Of a DNA stretch of 64,000 nt, positions 26,401 through 36,525 are shown piece by piece (positions within the stretch are counted from its first letter, which is position 1; each line of letters opens with the position of its first letter). Origin of the DNA: Liolophura sinensis (Eukaryota; Mollusca; Polyplacophora; Chitonida; Chitonidae). Both the position numbers and the translations under genes were made by a program. Location: NCBI RefSeq assembly GCF_032854445.1, contig NC_088307.1, positions 2,234,001-2,298,000 on the forward strand. The letters run 5' to 3'. Under the pieces are notes generated by a model. It saw only the letters and a list, made by a program, of their open reading frames with translations. It was not told the origin of the DNA and ran no database searches.

Positions 26401-29400
26401 TTTTTACAAAGTTAACCTATAGTGCTCATGCAGACATAACAGCCAGATATGCTTCGGGAGCAGAAGAGAAAGACAGAGTATAGTTACAATCCTAGCTTGT
26501 AAACAATCTGTACCCATTTGGCAAAGGAGATTGGGAAGATGAACATTGTTTGTGGATCCATCTCAGTTTTAGATTTACTTTTCATGAATCCTTTAATCTT
26601 ACAGGATAAATCTTCCATATACCTCACCCAGCCAATTACATATTAAGTTCCTCAATTACTTGCCCAAAGGGTGGTGGTTTAATCTTAAACTCATGAAACT
26701 AACACTCAACTTGTAAGTCAAATATTCCTGAATATCATGTCAAATGCCAATCAATCCCAAGCCAATTTAATCCACAATGAACGAGTTAACGGTTCTGTGC
26801 AATATCCGAACAATTCAAAACAGACGGAGCTGTGTCAGAGCTAGCCTGGGTAAAAATAGCAACCTCATGGCCCTAATTTTCACTGATAATTGCACCATGT
26901 AACCTGATTAAAATAAATTAATTTAGGCTGTTACATAGCTTGGATGAGCAGACTTGATAAAAAGCAATTCCCAGTTCACATGATTTGTCTCAGTTTCTAT
27001 GGAAACAGGATCTAATGATCAGACCCGTATTCTAAAAAGCTGATCTAGATTTTCTTCAACTTAATGAAAGCCCAAATCATATCAATATTTTGGAAATTAT
27101 TTGCCACTAACTTCATTACAAGGGTTAATTTCGCCAAATGAAAATCAATACATGACAATGCGATGCCAAATGCTCATAAACTACAGCTATAATTATGGAC
27201 TTTCGCAACAGGCTGCCGGATTTTTAGACACAGACCACGGCACGATGAGGAATAAAATGAGAGTAAAGCCATGGCAATATCTTCATATTTCCTGTAAACT
27301 GATCACATACAATCGATGCCCAAGCTAGTCAGTCATGACTGTACTGTAGCTAAGATGGTTGTCTTTCAGTCATTGCGTCATTGTTCTTATGGCCTTGGTG
27401 GCACGAAGCAGTTGCTGGTACTGTCTTGTGCAGTCGCTGGTGCTGTCTTGTACAGTCTTGTGCTGTCGTGTGCAGTCTTGTGCTGTCTTGTGCAGTCGCT
27501 TGTGCTGTCTTGTGCAGTCTTGTGCTGTCTTGTGCAGTCTTGTGCAGTCGCTGGTGCTGTCTTGTGCTGTCGTGTGCAGTCTTGTTGCTGGTGCTGTCTT
27601 GTGTAGTCGCTTGTGCTGTCTTGTGCAGTCGCTCGTCCTGTCTTGTGCAGTCGTTGGTGCTGTCTTGTGCAGTCTTGTGCTACCGTGTCCAGTCTTGTAC
27701 AGTCGCTGGTGCTTGTGCTGTCTTGTGTAGTCGCTTGTGCTGTCTTGTGCAGTCGCTGGTGCTGTCTTGTGCAGTCGCTGGTGCTGTCTTGTGCAGTCTT
27801 GTGCTACCGTGTCCAGTCTTGTGCAGTCGCTGGTGCTTGTGCTGTCTTGTGCAGTCACTAGTGCTGTCTTGTGCAGTTGCTCTGTGCTGTCTTGTGCAGT
27901 CGCTGGTGCTGTCTTGTGCTGTCTTGTGCTGTCGCTAGTGCTGTCGCTAGTGCTGTCTTGTGCAGTCTTGTACAGTCTTGTGCTGTCTTGTACAGTCGCT
28001 GGTGCTGTCTTGGACAGTCTTGTGCAGTCTTATGCTGTCTTGTACAGACTTGTGCAGTCTTGTGCTGTCTAGTACAGTCTTGTGCTGTCTAGTACAGTCT
28101 TGTGCTATCTTGTGCAGTCGCTGGTGCCGTCTTGTGCAGTCTTGTGCTGTTCTGTACATTCTTGTGCTGCCTTGTGCCGTCTTGTATAGTCGCTGGTGCC
28201 GTCTTGTGCGTCGCTGGTGCCATCTTGTGTTGTCTTTTGCAGTCGCTGGTGCTGTCTTGTGCTGTCTTGTACAGACTTGTGCTGTCTTGTGCAGTCTTGT
28301 GTTGTCTTGTGTTGTCTTGTTCAGTTGTGTGCAGTATTGTGCTGTCTTGTGCAGTCTCTGGTGCTGTCTTGTGCTGTCTTGTGTTGTCTTGTACAGTCTT
28401 GTGCAGTCGTGTGCAGTCTTGTACTGTCTTGTGCAGTCTTGTGCTACCTTGTTCAGTCATGTGCAGTATTGTGCTGTCTTGTGCAGTCGTTTGTGCAGAT
28501 GCTGGTGCTGTCTTGTGCAGTCTTGCATGCAGTTTACTTGAGGTGGCTTACCCTTCACAAATATCACATGTTATACGTAAACAAAGTTTGCTCCCAGCAC
28601 ACTGATTTCTGTTAGCCACAGCTCTCTGTTCTGTCTTTGTGTATATATATATATGTGTGTACACAGTGAACAATTCGTGAGAATGCTGTCATACCATGGG
28701 AAGCTTGGGTGTGGGTGAGGTTGATTTTGTGGCAGATTGCTGAAAATCGTTTTTCATTTTGCCCTTGTACGTGGGATCTGGCTGGTTTAACATCTCAGAT
28801 AATACAGCAACACAGTCAAATCTGGCAGTTTTATTAAACTGTGCAAACCATATTCATATATGGTCACTATAATAAAGATGTAGGGGTGAGGAATCAAAAT
28901 AATTAAATGTACATCAGTCATCATCACAGGCGCATCTGACATTTTCAAAAATCTGACAAAACTCACCATTGTGCTCTGCAGACAGTCATCACACATCACT
29001 AAACAGCCTGGGAATCCCACATTTCATAATTCCTTTGATCCTCAAAGCATCAGTTCCTAACAGCAACGGTTCAACGCATATGCAACCTTTACACAAATTT
29101 TTCAACAGAAGTTTCATATCAAGTTGTTATGAACGACTGTACCAAAAAATTCAGCCAACAAATTATGTCTTTTGAACACTGAATAGTTCTTTAGAATAAC
29201 AAAAATTTCTTTATGGAAAAGTGTGTTTATAATTTTGTGACATTACCTACCAGATATGCAAGAGTGACTTTCTGATAGAGAGTTATTCTAACACGCCACA
29301 TTAATTTATAGAAAACATATCAAGCTTGACAAATATACTAACTCAATGGCATTTTCCACAAACAGTGTTTTTCAAATTGGTTAGATTGTGTACTATGGAA

Positions 29401-32400
29401 TGTGCAAACTGACCTGAAGCCTGATTTTCAAGGCCATTTTGGACTGAAGTCCAGAAATTTAACCTGTTTTGCAAAACCAACTGTTTCATGCGGGATTCTC
29501 AGCTTCGTTACAGTTATATTACAGCAGAACTAAGTGTTCAAAATTTGACTCATTTCATGCATGTATTAATTTACTGTCATTTTTCCATGTTTTCACATGT
29601 TTGCAAAGTGATTATTCAAGCATATTGTAAAGGCATTATTCTGTATAGACTTTTAAAATTACAGTTTTTGTGAAGCCCTGAAATTGGCAAATTCTACCAA
29701 GTAGATTTGTTTCTAAAATCAATGTAAAAATGTGCATAAACTGCACTGAAAGATGCTCTTTCATATCCCAACAGGTTGAGGAATTAGGGTAGCTAAAACC
29801 TAAAAAAAACTTTCTCAAAGAGATCACTGAACCATGAAGAAAGAAGTACTCCATCACTAAACAGAATTTAGATTATTCAAATATATTTAGAAAAAAAAGT
29901 TTACATATTTTTATGTTCCAGTAAACAGTCTCTTTTTTTCTGTGTGTGTGAGAGACGGAAATGTCTGTCCCATTCTTGAGCCATTTTGGATGTTGCCATA
30001 TTTAAATTGAAATCGGTACAGTTTCTGGTGTAAACATGTTCTCTCCACAGTATGGCCAAAATATTCGTCACGCGGCATCAAGACATTCATTCAATCAAAA
30101 ACACGCATCAGGAATCCTTATTTTATATACTGATATTACGATGTATAACAGAGGGAACTTGAAATCAAGTATTCACTTTGTGTTTACCATCTTCTTGCAG
30201 ATCTCACATAAGAAGTCTAGAACATCGATTGTCTTCGGCGTCACATGACGTCAGGTCCATGGAGGATGTGATTACCACGGTGAAGGAGAAGGTGACTGAC
30301 ACAGACAGGAAAATGAAGCGAATTGCTGAGCAGCAAAACGAGGACAGTCGTGTCATCAATAGCATTGAGGAAACGAAAAACATAATCAGTCAGGATTTAG
30401 AAGACGTGCAAAAATTTCACAAAGTCATCAATAACACTGTTCACAGACTTGGGGCTAAAGTGACAAATCTCGATGAAAAGGGGAGAGAACTTGAGGACAC
30501 AGTCGCCACGGTGATACAGGAGTCGTTTCAGATTCGAGCTCAGCAGATGAAGCAAAAAACTGGTCTGAAGCATGTGAAGCTAGAACTTGCTGGCTTCATT
30601 CAAGAGTTTCTTCCTGAAGATGACGATGATGATCTGGAAGAATATGATGACGATGATGATGATAATGATGATGAAGTTTATGATGCTGTTGACGGAACAG
30701 ACGACAAATCTACCTCAGGCAAAATGCACCACGATGAAAGTCTGCAGTTTAAATCTTCAACAAAATCGACTGATAATTCTGCGCAGCTCACATCTGATAC
30801 TCTTACTACAGATGGATCTGGGAATGCTGAGAGTGTGATGCAAACAAGGACTGTACAGCTGACAATATCGCCGTCCAGTGAGCCTCCTGGGCCCAGGAAC
30901 CAAAACAATCACTCTGGGCCTAATCGCCAAAATGACAAGAAACTCAAAAAAGAAATGAAACTCATGAAAGAGTCTTTGACTGAAAAAGACATCCAGATGG
31001 AAAGGCTCCAGAGCAAGGTGCTCAACTTGTCTCTGGACTTGGCAAAGCTTGAGAACAACATCTTGTTGCTTCACAAGGATGGAGAGATCATGAAGACTCA
31101 GCAGGAGGCGGCAAATTTCACACAATACATGATTGCTCTGGATCAATGGCGCATTTCCAGCCCTCTGATCATAAACACGACTCAAGAGAATCAGGAACAA
31201 CTTGATATTCTCGGGGAGTTAATTCTGAACAACACCAACAGACTAGGGAAGCTTGAGGTGAAGCTCCTAGACCATAGATACCTCATGGAGCACACAGAGC
31301 TGACGTTTGAGCGGGAGCTCCACAGAATCAACGAAACGCTGAAGAAGGTGCGACACCGGACCCACCACCATGACCATGCCATGACAGAGGAGCTTGCCCA
31401 GCAATTTGAAGACATGCATTTAAAGCTAGAGCAGCTCGGATCTCGACTCATGAACATCGAGGTGAAAGTTCTGAATTCGTCTTTGAACACATGTGCGAAG
31501 CAACAAGCAGATTTCTACCAGGACATTAAACTGAAGGAGATGAACAAAAAGCTAGACAAGATGCAGGAGAGCATCTTGGTTCACCGGGAAACACTGACCA
31601 GAACGGACAGAGGGCTGTATCGCCTTCATCTGGATATCAAGTCTCACAAGGATGCCATTGACACTCTGAAGAGAGAGTCCAAGAAGATGAGCAGCTACAA
31701 ACCAGAGTTCAAAGCCATGCAGGAAGAAGTGACCAAGTTCCTCCACCATTTGCCGCAGGGTAAGCACTTCAATATCTTCTACGCATGCCTAAAAGAACAG
31801 ATCACCTTTAGATACAGCGCACAAGTTGTTCTTCACTGCTGGGCTTAAAAAGAAATGATACCTGGCTGCAGAATGAAGGGAACTTGAGAGAAATCGTGCG
31901 AAAACTACATTGTTGCGGAAACTCAGAGTTTAACCTCCTATCTCCTATCTGGAGAAACAACCAATCAGTGACACACATCTGTAACCAACTTGTCTTTGTA
32001 TGTGATGCATGCTCTCTTGGTCTAAGTTAGTCTAAGTCCCAACTTGTGAGACATTCTCAAAAAGGGTTTACAGACAACCTGTTCAATGTCGAAATCCTGG
32101 TGTGACCCTAGAGTAACTCCTTTAGCTATTAAAATGATGCCGTGATCAGACAGGTTTCAAAACGTCTAGACCAGAGTTCAAATCCTGGTGTGACCTTAGA
32201 GTAACTCCTTCAACCATTAAAATTATGTCGTGACCAGACAGGTTTCAAAATGTGTAGACCAGAATTCAAATCCTGGTGTGACCTTAGAGTAACTCCATCA
32301 ACCATGAAAATGATGCCGTGACCAGACAGGTTTCAAAACATGTAGATCCAAGTTCAAATCCCGGTATGACCCACACAAAAATTTTTTTAACAAATTTTAA

Positions 32401-33095
32401 AAAAAATTTTTTTTAAATATACACAGCAAAATCTATGCTGATTTTGTCAATCGATTAAAATAATTTACTGCTTCTGTTGTATTTCAGATTGCAATGAGGT
32501 ATATCTGCTGGGTCAGCGTGAATCAGGCGAGTACATCATCCACCCTGAAGGCAGTCCAAAGTCCGTCCGTGTTTACTGTGAGCTGACGGATGAAGGGGGA
32601 TGGACGGTGATCCAGAGACGTGTCGACGGAAGTGAGCATTTCAGTCGGCCTTGGAAGGAGTATAAGGAAGGCTTTGGGACAATCAGCCGAGAATTCTGGC
32701 TCGGAAATGATTACATATACCTCTTGACCAATCAAAAGAATTGTTCATTGTTTGTGGAGATGTACGACACATTCGGACAAAAGTGGGTCGCTGAATACGA
32801 TGTGTTCAAGATGAACGACGAAGGAAAGAAATATTCGCTTTTCTTGGATGGGTACCATGGTAATGCAACGGATTCGCTTGGCGACGCCAATGGAATGGCA
32901 TTTAGTACGGAAGATCGTGACCAGGATGCCAGCAGTACGCACTGTGCGCTGTACTACACGGCGGGTTGGTGGTACAAACACTGCCATTACTGTAATCTGA
33001 ATGGCCGCTACAATGTGGGAATCGTGTGGTTTAATCAAGAAGTAAACGAGTGGCTACAAATGAACAAAACAGTGATGAAAATTATATCCCATTAG
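11151..33095 (+). CDS. Secreted coiled-coil fibrinogen-related protein, whole coding span of three exons
   Basis: Joining 11151-11425, 30201-31759 and 32488-33095 gives one open frame of 813 codons plus TAG. Both junctions keep frame: AG|A (Arg92) at the first and G|AT (Asp612) at the second, with GT donors and CAG acceptors. The order is signal peptide (about 1-36), coiled-coil stalk (about 65-225), Asp/Glu-rich segment (about 229-262), a Ser/Thr-rich linker, a second coiled coil (about 339-600), and a fibrinogen C-terminal domain (613-813). This is the layout of angiopoietin-like and other FReD proteins, which are secreted and bind glycans, receptors or microbes through the FReD while the stalk oligomerises it. 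The stalk, at over 500 residues, is longer than in typical angiopoietins. No Ig domain is present, so it is not a classical gastropod FREP. The ligand and exact orthology cannot be read from the sequence. Confidence 0.9.
12165..12199. repeat. Perfect 15-bp hairpin
   Basis: TTCACCTTGAGTTTT, a 5-base loop ATTCA, then AAAACTCAAGGTGAA. Lies in intron 1 of the FReD gene. Confidence 0.85.
13697..13844. repeat. 37-bp tandem repeat, 4 copies
   Basis: The unit starts TGTGTTGATTATCAGTTTGC. Copies are almost identical, so the array is recent. Confidence 0.95.
15010..15161. repeat. 31-bp tandem repeat, about 5 copies
   Basis: The unit contains AGAATGATTTAACCAAACAT followed by TTTTGACTACC. Confidence 0.95.
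17046..18145. repeat. AT-rich satellite with 122-bp period and palindromic core
   Basis: The first part repeats CCTTTTAATGTAATTTTACA at about 56-116 bp intervals. From 17430 the period is 122 bp. The perfect palindrome TAATGTAATATTACATTA (for example 17436-17453) recurs in each unit, with ATAATGCACTGCTA between. Confidence 0.9.
18345..18389. repeat. GGT repeat and 22-base poly-G tract
   Basis: GGTGGTGGTGG leading into G-runs, with uninterrupted G from 18368 to 18389. Likely to fold as a quadruplex and to be length-variable. Confidence 0.9.
19211..19310. repeat. 19-bp tandem repeat, about 5 copies
   Basis: Unit GCTACAGCAGTGTAACTCT, nearly identical copies. Confidence 0.95.
24304..24640. repeat. 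55-bp tandem repeat, about 6 copies
   Basis: The unit contains TTTGTCAGAGTAGGTCCAGG and AGCACAAGTTGTTCAGG. Few differences between copies. Confidence 0.95.
24655..24969. repeat. 22-bp-based tandem repeat
   Basis: The unit is close to CAACAAAATATGTGACTTCT, with an interspersed variant AACATACCGTCACATATTTA. It directly follows the 55-bp array and precedes MITE-A copy 2. Confidence 0.9.
24996..25202 (-). mobile_element. MITE-A copy 2
   Basis: TACCCTAATTCTTCAACCTT at one end and GGTTGAAAAGGTTGAAGATT TACAG at the other. The interior reads as the reverse complement of copies 1 and 4 (for example TGATAAATGTACGCATGG). Confidence 0.75.
26033..26330. repeat. 23-bp tandem repeat, about 13 copies
   Basis: The unit contains AATACACAAAGTTTCACCAG; GATAAT and GACAAT versions alternate irregularly. 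Confidence 0.95.
27412..28528. repeat. GTCTTGTGCAG-type short-unit array, 1.1 kb
   Basis: Built from about 11-bp modules such as GTCTTGTGCAG, GTCTTGTGCT and GTCGCTGGTGCT in changing order. The strand has almost no A outside CAG, and stop codons are rare in every frame, so several long cysteine/valine- or threonine/glutamine-rich frames appear on both strands. None looks like a gene. Confidence 0.93.
30201..31759 (+). CDS. FReD gene exon 2: coiled-coil stalk with acidic segment
   Basis: A single 1559-bp exon encodes the end of Arg92 through residue 611, plus one base of Asp612. It begins after CTTCTTGCAG and ends at CCGCAGG|GTAAGC. The protein is rich in Glu, Lys, Gln and Leu with heptad spacing, typical of an extended parallel coiled coil. 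Residues about 229-262 are almost all Asp/Glu, encoded by runs of GAT/GAC around 30615-30690, which look like a coding microsatellite. Several N-glycosylation sequons occur (NNT, NLS, NFT, NTT, NET, NSS), fitting a secreted protein. The stalk has one cysteine (Cys523, codon 31492-31494), which could link chains. In-frame translation upstream of 30201 is intron read-through, not the start. Confidence 0.88.
31760..32487 (+). other. Intron 2 of the FReD gene
   Basis: 728-bp intron from GTAAGC to GTATTTCAG. It contains the 88-bp tandem repeat at 32084-32372 and an A/T-rich run near 32380-32420; the rest is unremarkable. Confidence 0.85.
32084..32372. repeat. 88-bp tandem repeat in FReD intron 2, about 3.3 copies
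   Basis: The period is exactly 88 bp at the AAATCC string (32092, 32180, 32268, 32356). Each unit carries GTTCAAATCCTGGTGTGACC, which resembles a pol III B box, and GACCAGACAGGTTTCAAAA. Confidence 0.9.
32488..33095 (+). CDS. FReD gene exon 3: fibrinogen C-terminal domain
   Basis: This exon encodes the whole FReD (residues 613-813) and the stop. Family hallmarks are plain: GGWTVIQRRVDGS, EFWLGND, the calcium loop DRDQD (Asp754, Asp756, Asp758), THCALYY, GWWYKHC and NLNGRY. The conserved disulfide pairs are expected to be Cys613-Cys642 and Cys764-Cys777. Two further cysteines, Cys697 (NQKNCSLF) and Cys780 (HYCNLNG), stand where other members usually have non-cysteine residues, so an extra disulfide or a free-thiol pair is possible. 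Sequons NCS, NAT and NKT are present. Domain length, about 200 residues, is slightly below the usual 215-220. Having the whole domain in one exon is unlike vertebrate angiopoietins, where it is split. Confidence 0.95.
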
Positions 33096-33905
33096 TCACA
33101 TTATGATTCACCAACTCAAAATATTGGCCACGGCCTGTTCTGAAAGTGGCAGAAATTCTGTGCCGGGCTGCACATAGATTTGTCAGTGACAAGATCAGAT
33201 GCTTCCATTCATGGAGTTTGTAGCGCACCTTAGACTCATTAAGCTAGCGCTGCACAAAATCTTCCAGAGCATAAGTTACGGGGGCATAACGGCAATGTGA
33301 TCAGGGGTTTGGAAATCACAGCCTGATGCCTTGATTCGCAAACTGTTCAGAACCACGGACGAGGATTAATATGTTGTTGATGTTATTGTGTTGTAATGAA
33401 ATCTACCCTAACAAAACATTTAATACAACAAAAAGATGTGTTTGTTTGACACTGCTCTTACGTTCCTACGTCTAACAAAAAAAAAAAAAAAATAGGCTAA
33501 GTTTTGAACAACGCTAGTTATGGAAATAGTGACAATTTCAATATTTCATGGAATTATCTGATCAAATGTTTTTCAAATTTTATCCAAACATCAATTTGGC
33601 CTAAGAAGCCCTTGGGTAATTTATTCAGTATATCCACAGAACTTTGAAAGTAAATGGCCTTTTTTCCCTCTGAAAAACCTGCCTCTGTCTAAGTATGTGC
33701 AAGAATTGGGCACACTAAGAAATCATGTATCGTCACACAATCCCAGGGGGTTTTTTCAGGTATTTTACATGTTTAGTCTGTACATGATTTACTGATACCA
33801 AAGACTGATGTAGATGTTTGTGTGATATTCAGTCATGCCAACGTGAGTACGGTATATATTCACGGTTTCGCCAGTTTACCTGCTGCTTTAGGTCAGGAGA
33901 TCAGG
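33096..33905. other. 3' flank of the FReD gene
   Basis: Probable 3' UTR to about 33450, then AT-rich sequence with an A-run at 33477-33492. No other gene seen. Confidence 0.5.
33422..33427 (+). promoter_or_regulatory. Possible polyadenylation signal of the FReD gene
   Basis: AATACA, a weak variant hexamer, lies 327 bases after the stop and is followed by a GT-rich stretch (TGTGTTTGTTTG, about 33437-33448). No AATAAA was seen between the stop and this point. The call is tentative. Confidence 0.25.
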
Positions 33906-33910
33906 TACAT

Positions 33911-35240
33911 GTGTCTACCTGGTGAAGTGCAGAGGTTTACTCTTGGGGAAGTGCAGTCCTTTGCTCTGGGGGAAGTGTAGTCGTTTACTCTGGGTGAAGT
34001 GTCGTCCTTTGCTCTGGTGAAGTGCAGTCCTTTGCTATGGGGGAAGTGTAGTCGTTTACTCTGGGTGAAGTGCAGTCCTTTGCTCTGGTGAAGTGCAGTC
34101 CTTTGCTCTGGGGAAGTGCAGTCCTTTGCTATGGTGAAGTGCAGTCCTTTACTCTGGGGAAGTGCAGTCCTTTGCTCTGGTGAAGTGCAGTCCTTTGCTC
34201 TCGTGAAGCACAGTCTTTTGTTCTGGTGAAGTGCAGTCCTTTGCTCTCGTGAAGCACAGTCTTTTGTTCTGGTGAAGTGCAGTCCTTTGCTCTCGTGAAG
34301 CACAGTCTTTTGTTCTGGTGAAGTGCAGTCCTTTGCTCTCGTGAAGCACAGTCTTTTGTTCTGGTGAAGTGCAGTCCTTTGCTCTGGGGAAGCAGTCTTT
34401 TGTTCTGGTGAAGTGCAGTCCTTTGCTCTCGTGAAGCACAGTCTTTTGTTCTGGTGAAGTGCAGTCCTTTGCTCTCATGAAGCACAGTCTTTTGTTCTGG
34501 TGAAGTGCAGTCCTTTGCTCTGGGGAAGCACAGTCTTTTGTTCTGGTGAAGTGCAGTCCTTTGCTCTGGGGAAGCAGTCTTTTGTTCTGGTGAAGTGCAG
34601 TCCTTTGCTCTCGTGAAGCACAGTCTTTTGTTCTGGTGAAGTGCAGTCCTTTGCTCTCGTGAAGCACAGTCTTTTGTTCTGGTGAAGTGCAGTCCTTTGC
34701 TCTCGTGAAGCACAGTCTTTTGTTCTGGTGAAGTGCAGTCCTTTGCTCTGGGAAAGCGCAGTCGTTTACTCTGATGAACACAGTTTGTTTGGAGAAGCAC
34801 AGTCGTTTACTCCAGTGTATCACAGTGGTTTACTCCTGAGAAGAGCAGTCGTTTATTCTGGTGAAGTGCAGTCCTTTGCTCTGGTGAAGCACAGTCTTTT
34901 GCTCTGGTGAAGTGCAGCAGTTTGCTCTGGGGAAGCGCAGTCGTTTACTCTGATGAACACAGTTTGTTTGGAGAAGCACAGTTGTTTACTCCAGTGTATC
35001 ACAGTGGTTTACTCCTGAGAAGAGCAGTCGTTTATTCTGGTGAAGTGCAGTCCTTTGCTCTGGTGAAGCACAGTCTTTTGTTCTGGTGAAGTGCAGTCCT
35101 TTGCTCTGGGGAAGCGCAGTCGTTTACTCTGATGAACACAGTTTGTTTGGAGAAGCACAGTCGTTTACTCCAGTGTATCACAGTGGTTTACTCCTGAGAA
35201 GAGCAGTCGTTTATTCTGGTGAAGTGCAGTCCTTCACTCC
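33911..35240. repeat. 23-bp minisatellite with higher-order units, 1.3 kb
   Basis: Basic unit GAAGTGCAGTCCTTTGCTCT with a GGT end. From 34200 to 34740 it alternates with GAAGCACAGTCTTTTGTTCT, a 46-bp dimer. From about 34740 a 179-bp block containing TCTGATGAACACAGTTTGTT repeats three times (starts 179 bp apart). Long minus-strand frames here are repeat translations. Confidence 0.93.
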
Positions 35241-36309
35241 GTTTAGAAGTGCAGTTGTTCACAGTCAGAGATTTTCATGCATACATGTATATAAAATCTC
35301 AACACGCGACTTGGATGCCTCCATTTTCATTTTGAAGCTTTCAAAGTCATTGTTAAAGTGAAGTGCTATTGGTGAAAATAGTTTGTTGTAGCTGTATCAG
35401 CAAAATGGCATGAAAACCAGTATGTTACAATTTATGGGCAAAAATAAGATTCAAAATACTTCAAAACTAAAGAAAGAGCCAAGTCATTACTTGAACATGT
35501 GTATAACTAATACCACCAAAATAAAATATGTTGTGATAATATGCCATTACATTAATTATACCGGTCATAATAGATACAATGTTTATATCTACATTTGTGT
35601 AATGTTGTTGTTGTATACATTTTGCACCATCTCATGTTAGTACAGACACAGTTTTTCATGCTTACAACCACGCATGTTGTAAAACTACATCTTGTGCGGA
35701 ACTTTCAGCTGTTCTGGGCTGATTTTTGAGGGTTTAAATGAATGAATTGTGCCATTCAAATAGCAACATCTTGATATCAATAAAGGTCAAGTCAAACATG
35801 AAAATGATTTTCTGATTTGATACCAGATGATGAACCACACTACTTTGTCTCTTACTGAGAGGATGCTCCATGTCACCTGATGCTAATGGCTGGGAATACA
35901 GAAGTCAAAACAGCAGAGCATTTCTTCAGGTGCCTGACAAAGCATCTGTCTTCACATACAAAGGCAATCAAAACAAAAATGTCTCAGAATCATTGGTGAA
36001 TTGGAAATTAGGAAGGACACCTTAGACCGCTCAGCCAGAAAGTGTCCAACAGCAAAGTATATGTTCAAGAAGGAATTTATTAAGACTTTTTACTACGAGT
36101 AAGATCACTGGATTAGACAGCTCTGATAACTGCATTAGATAATTTGGTACTTCGATAATGTCACGTGCAAAGATACAGTTTTATTACCTCAAAGTTGGTG
36201 TTTGCATTCAGAATTCTTATGTTAAAGTATCTTTCAAAATTATCAACGCACAATGATATGACCTCTTCAGCATGGTTTTTGAGTCAGACAGTGCCATAAT
36301 CAGCTTTAC
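35241..36309. other. Intergenic, no gene seen
   Basis: AT-rich unique sequence with short open frames only. Confidence 0.5.
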
Positions 36310-36525
36310 TTACTTCATTGGCGTCTGTCTTGCCATACCGATACTCAACAATATTTCATTTATATGAAGGTGGTCAGCATTATGGTGGAAGGAAACTGGA
36401 CAGAGCTGTGGGGAAAACCCACGGTCATGCACAGGTTGTTGACAGACATTCTCCGCGGAGAGGAAGCAAGTAAGAGCTGGGCTTGAACTCACAAGTCACT
36501 GTGCTGGGCACGCAGCCACTCTGCC
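36310..36525 (-). mobile_element. SINE copy, minus strand
   Basis: Tail domain in reverse (ATACTCAACAATATTTCATT), then GGTGGAAGGAAAC, AGGTTGTTGACAGACATTCT and a B-box region in reverse (GCTTGAACTCACA). Nearly full length but diverged. Confidence 0.65.

Larger units (their letters stand above)
11426..30200 (+). other. Intron 1 of the FReD gene (18.8 kb)
   Basis: Bounded by GTAAGT at 11426 and TCTTCTTGCAG ending at 30200. I found no further exon inside: open frames here are short or lie in repeats. Unique AT-rich sequence fills about 11.5-13.7, 13.9-15.0, 15.2-17.0, 18.5-19.2, 19.3-24.3, 25.2-26.0, 26.4-27.4 and 28.6-30.2 kb. Homopolymer and simple runs are common: poly-G at 18368-18389, TA repeats at 19601-19618, A-runs at 20708-20730 and 23095-23110, and GT/TA at 28638-28662. 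The tandem arrays and MITEs inside it are listed separately. Confidence 0.8.

Noticed and set aside
27370-28605. Many cysteine/valine-rich or threonine/glutamine-rich frames
   Set aside because: Product of a short-module repeat with few stop codons in any frame; inside FReD intron 1.
30178-30200. Start of an independent 556-residue protein at 30178
   Set aside because: The frame opens at TTG inside an intron; the acceptor CTTCTTGCAG ending at 30200 and the phase match to exon 1 show that the exon begins at 30201.
33893-35361. Minus-strand frames of over 220 codons
   Set aside because: Translations of the 23-bp array; several frames are open at once.
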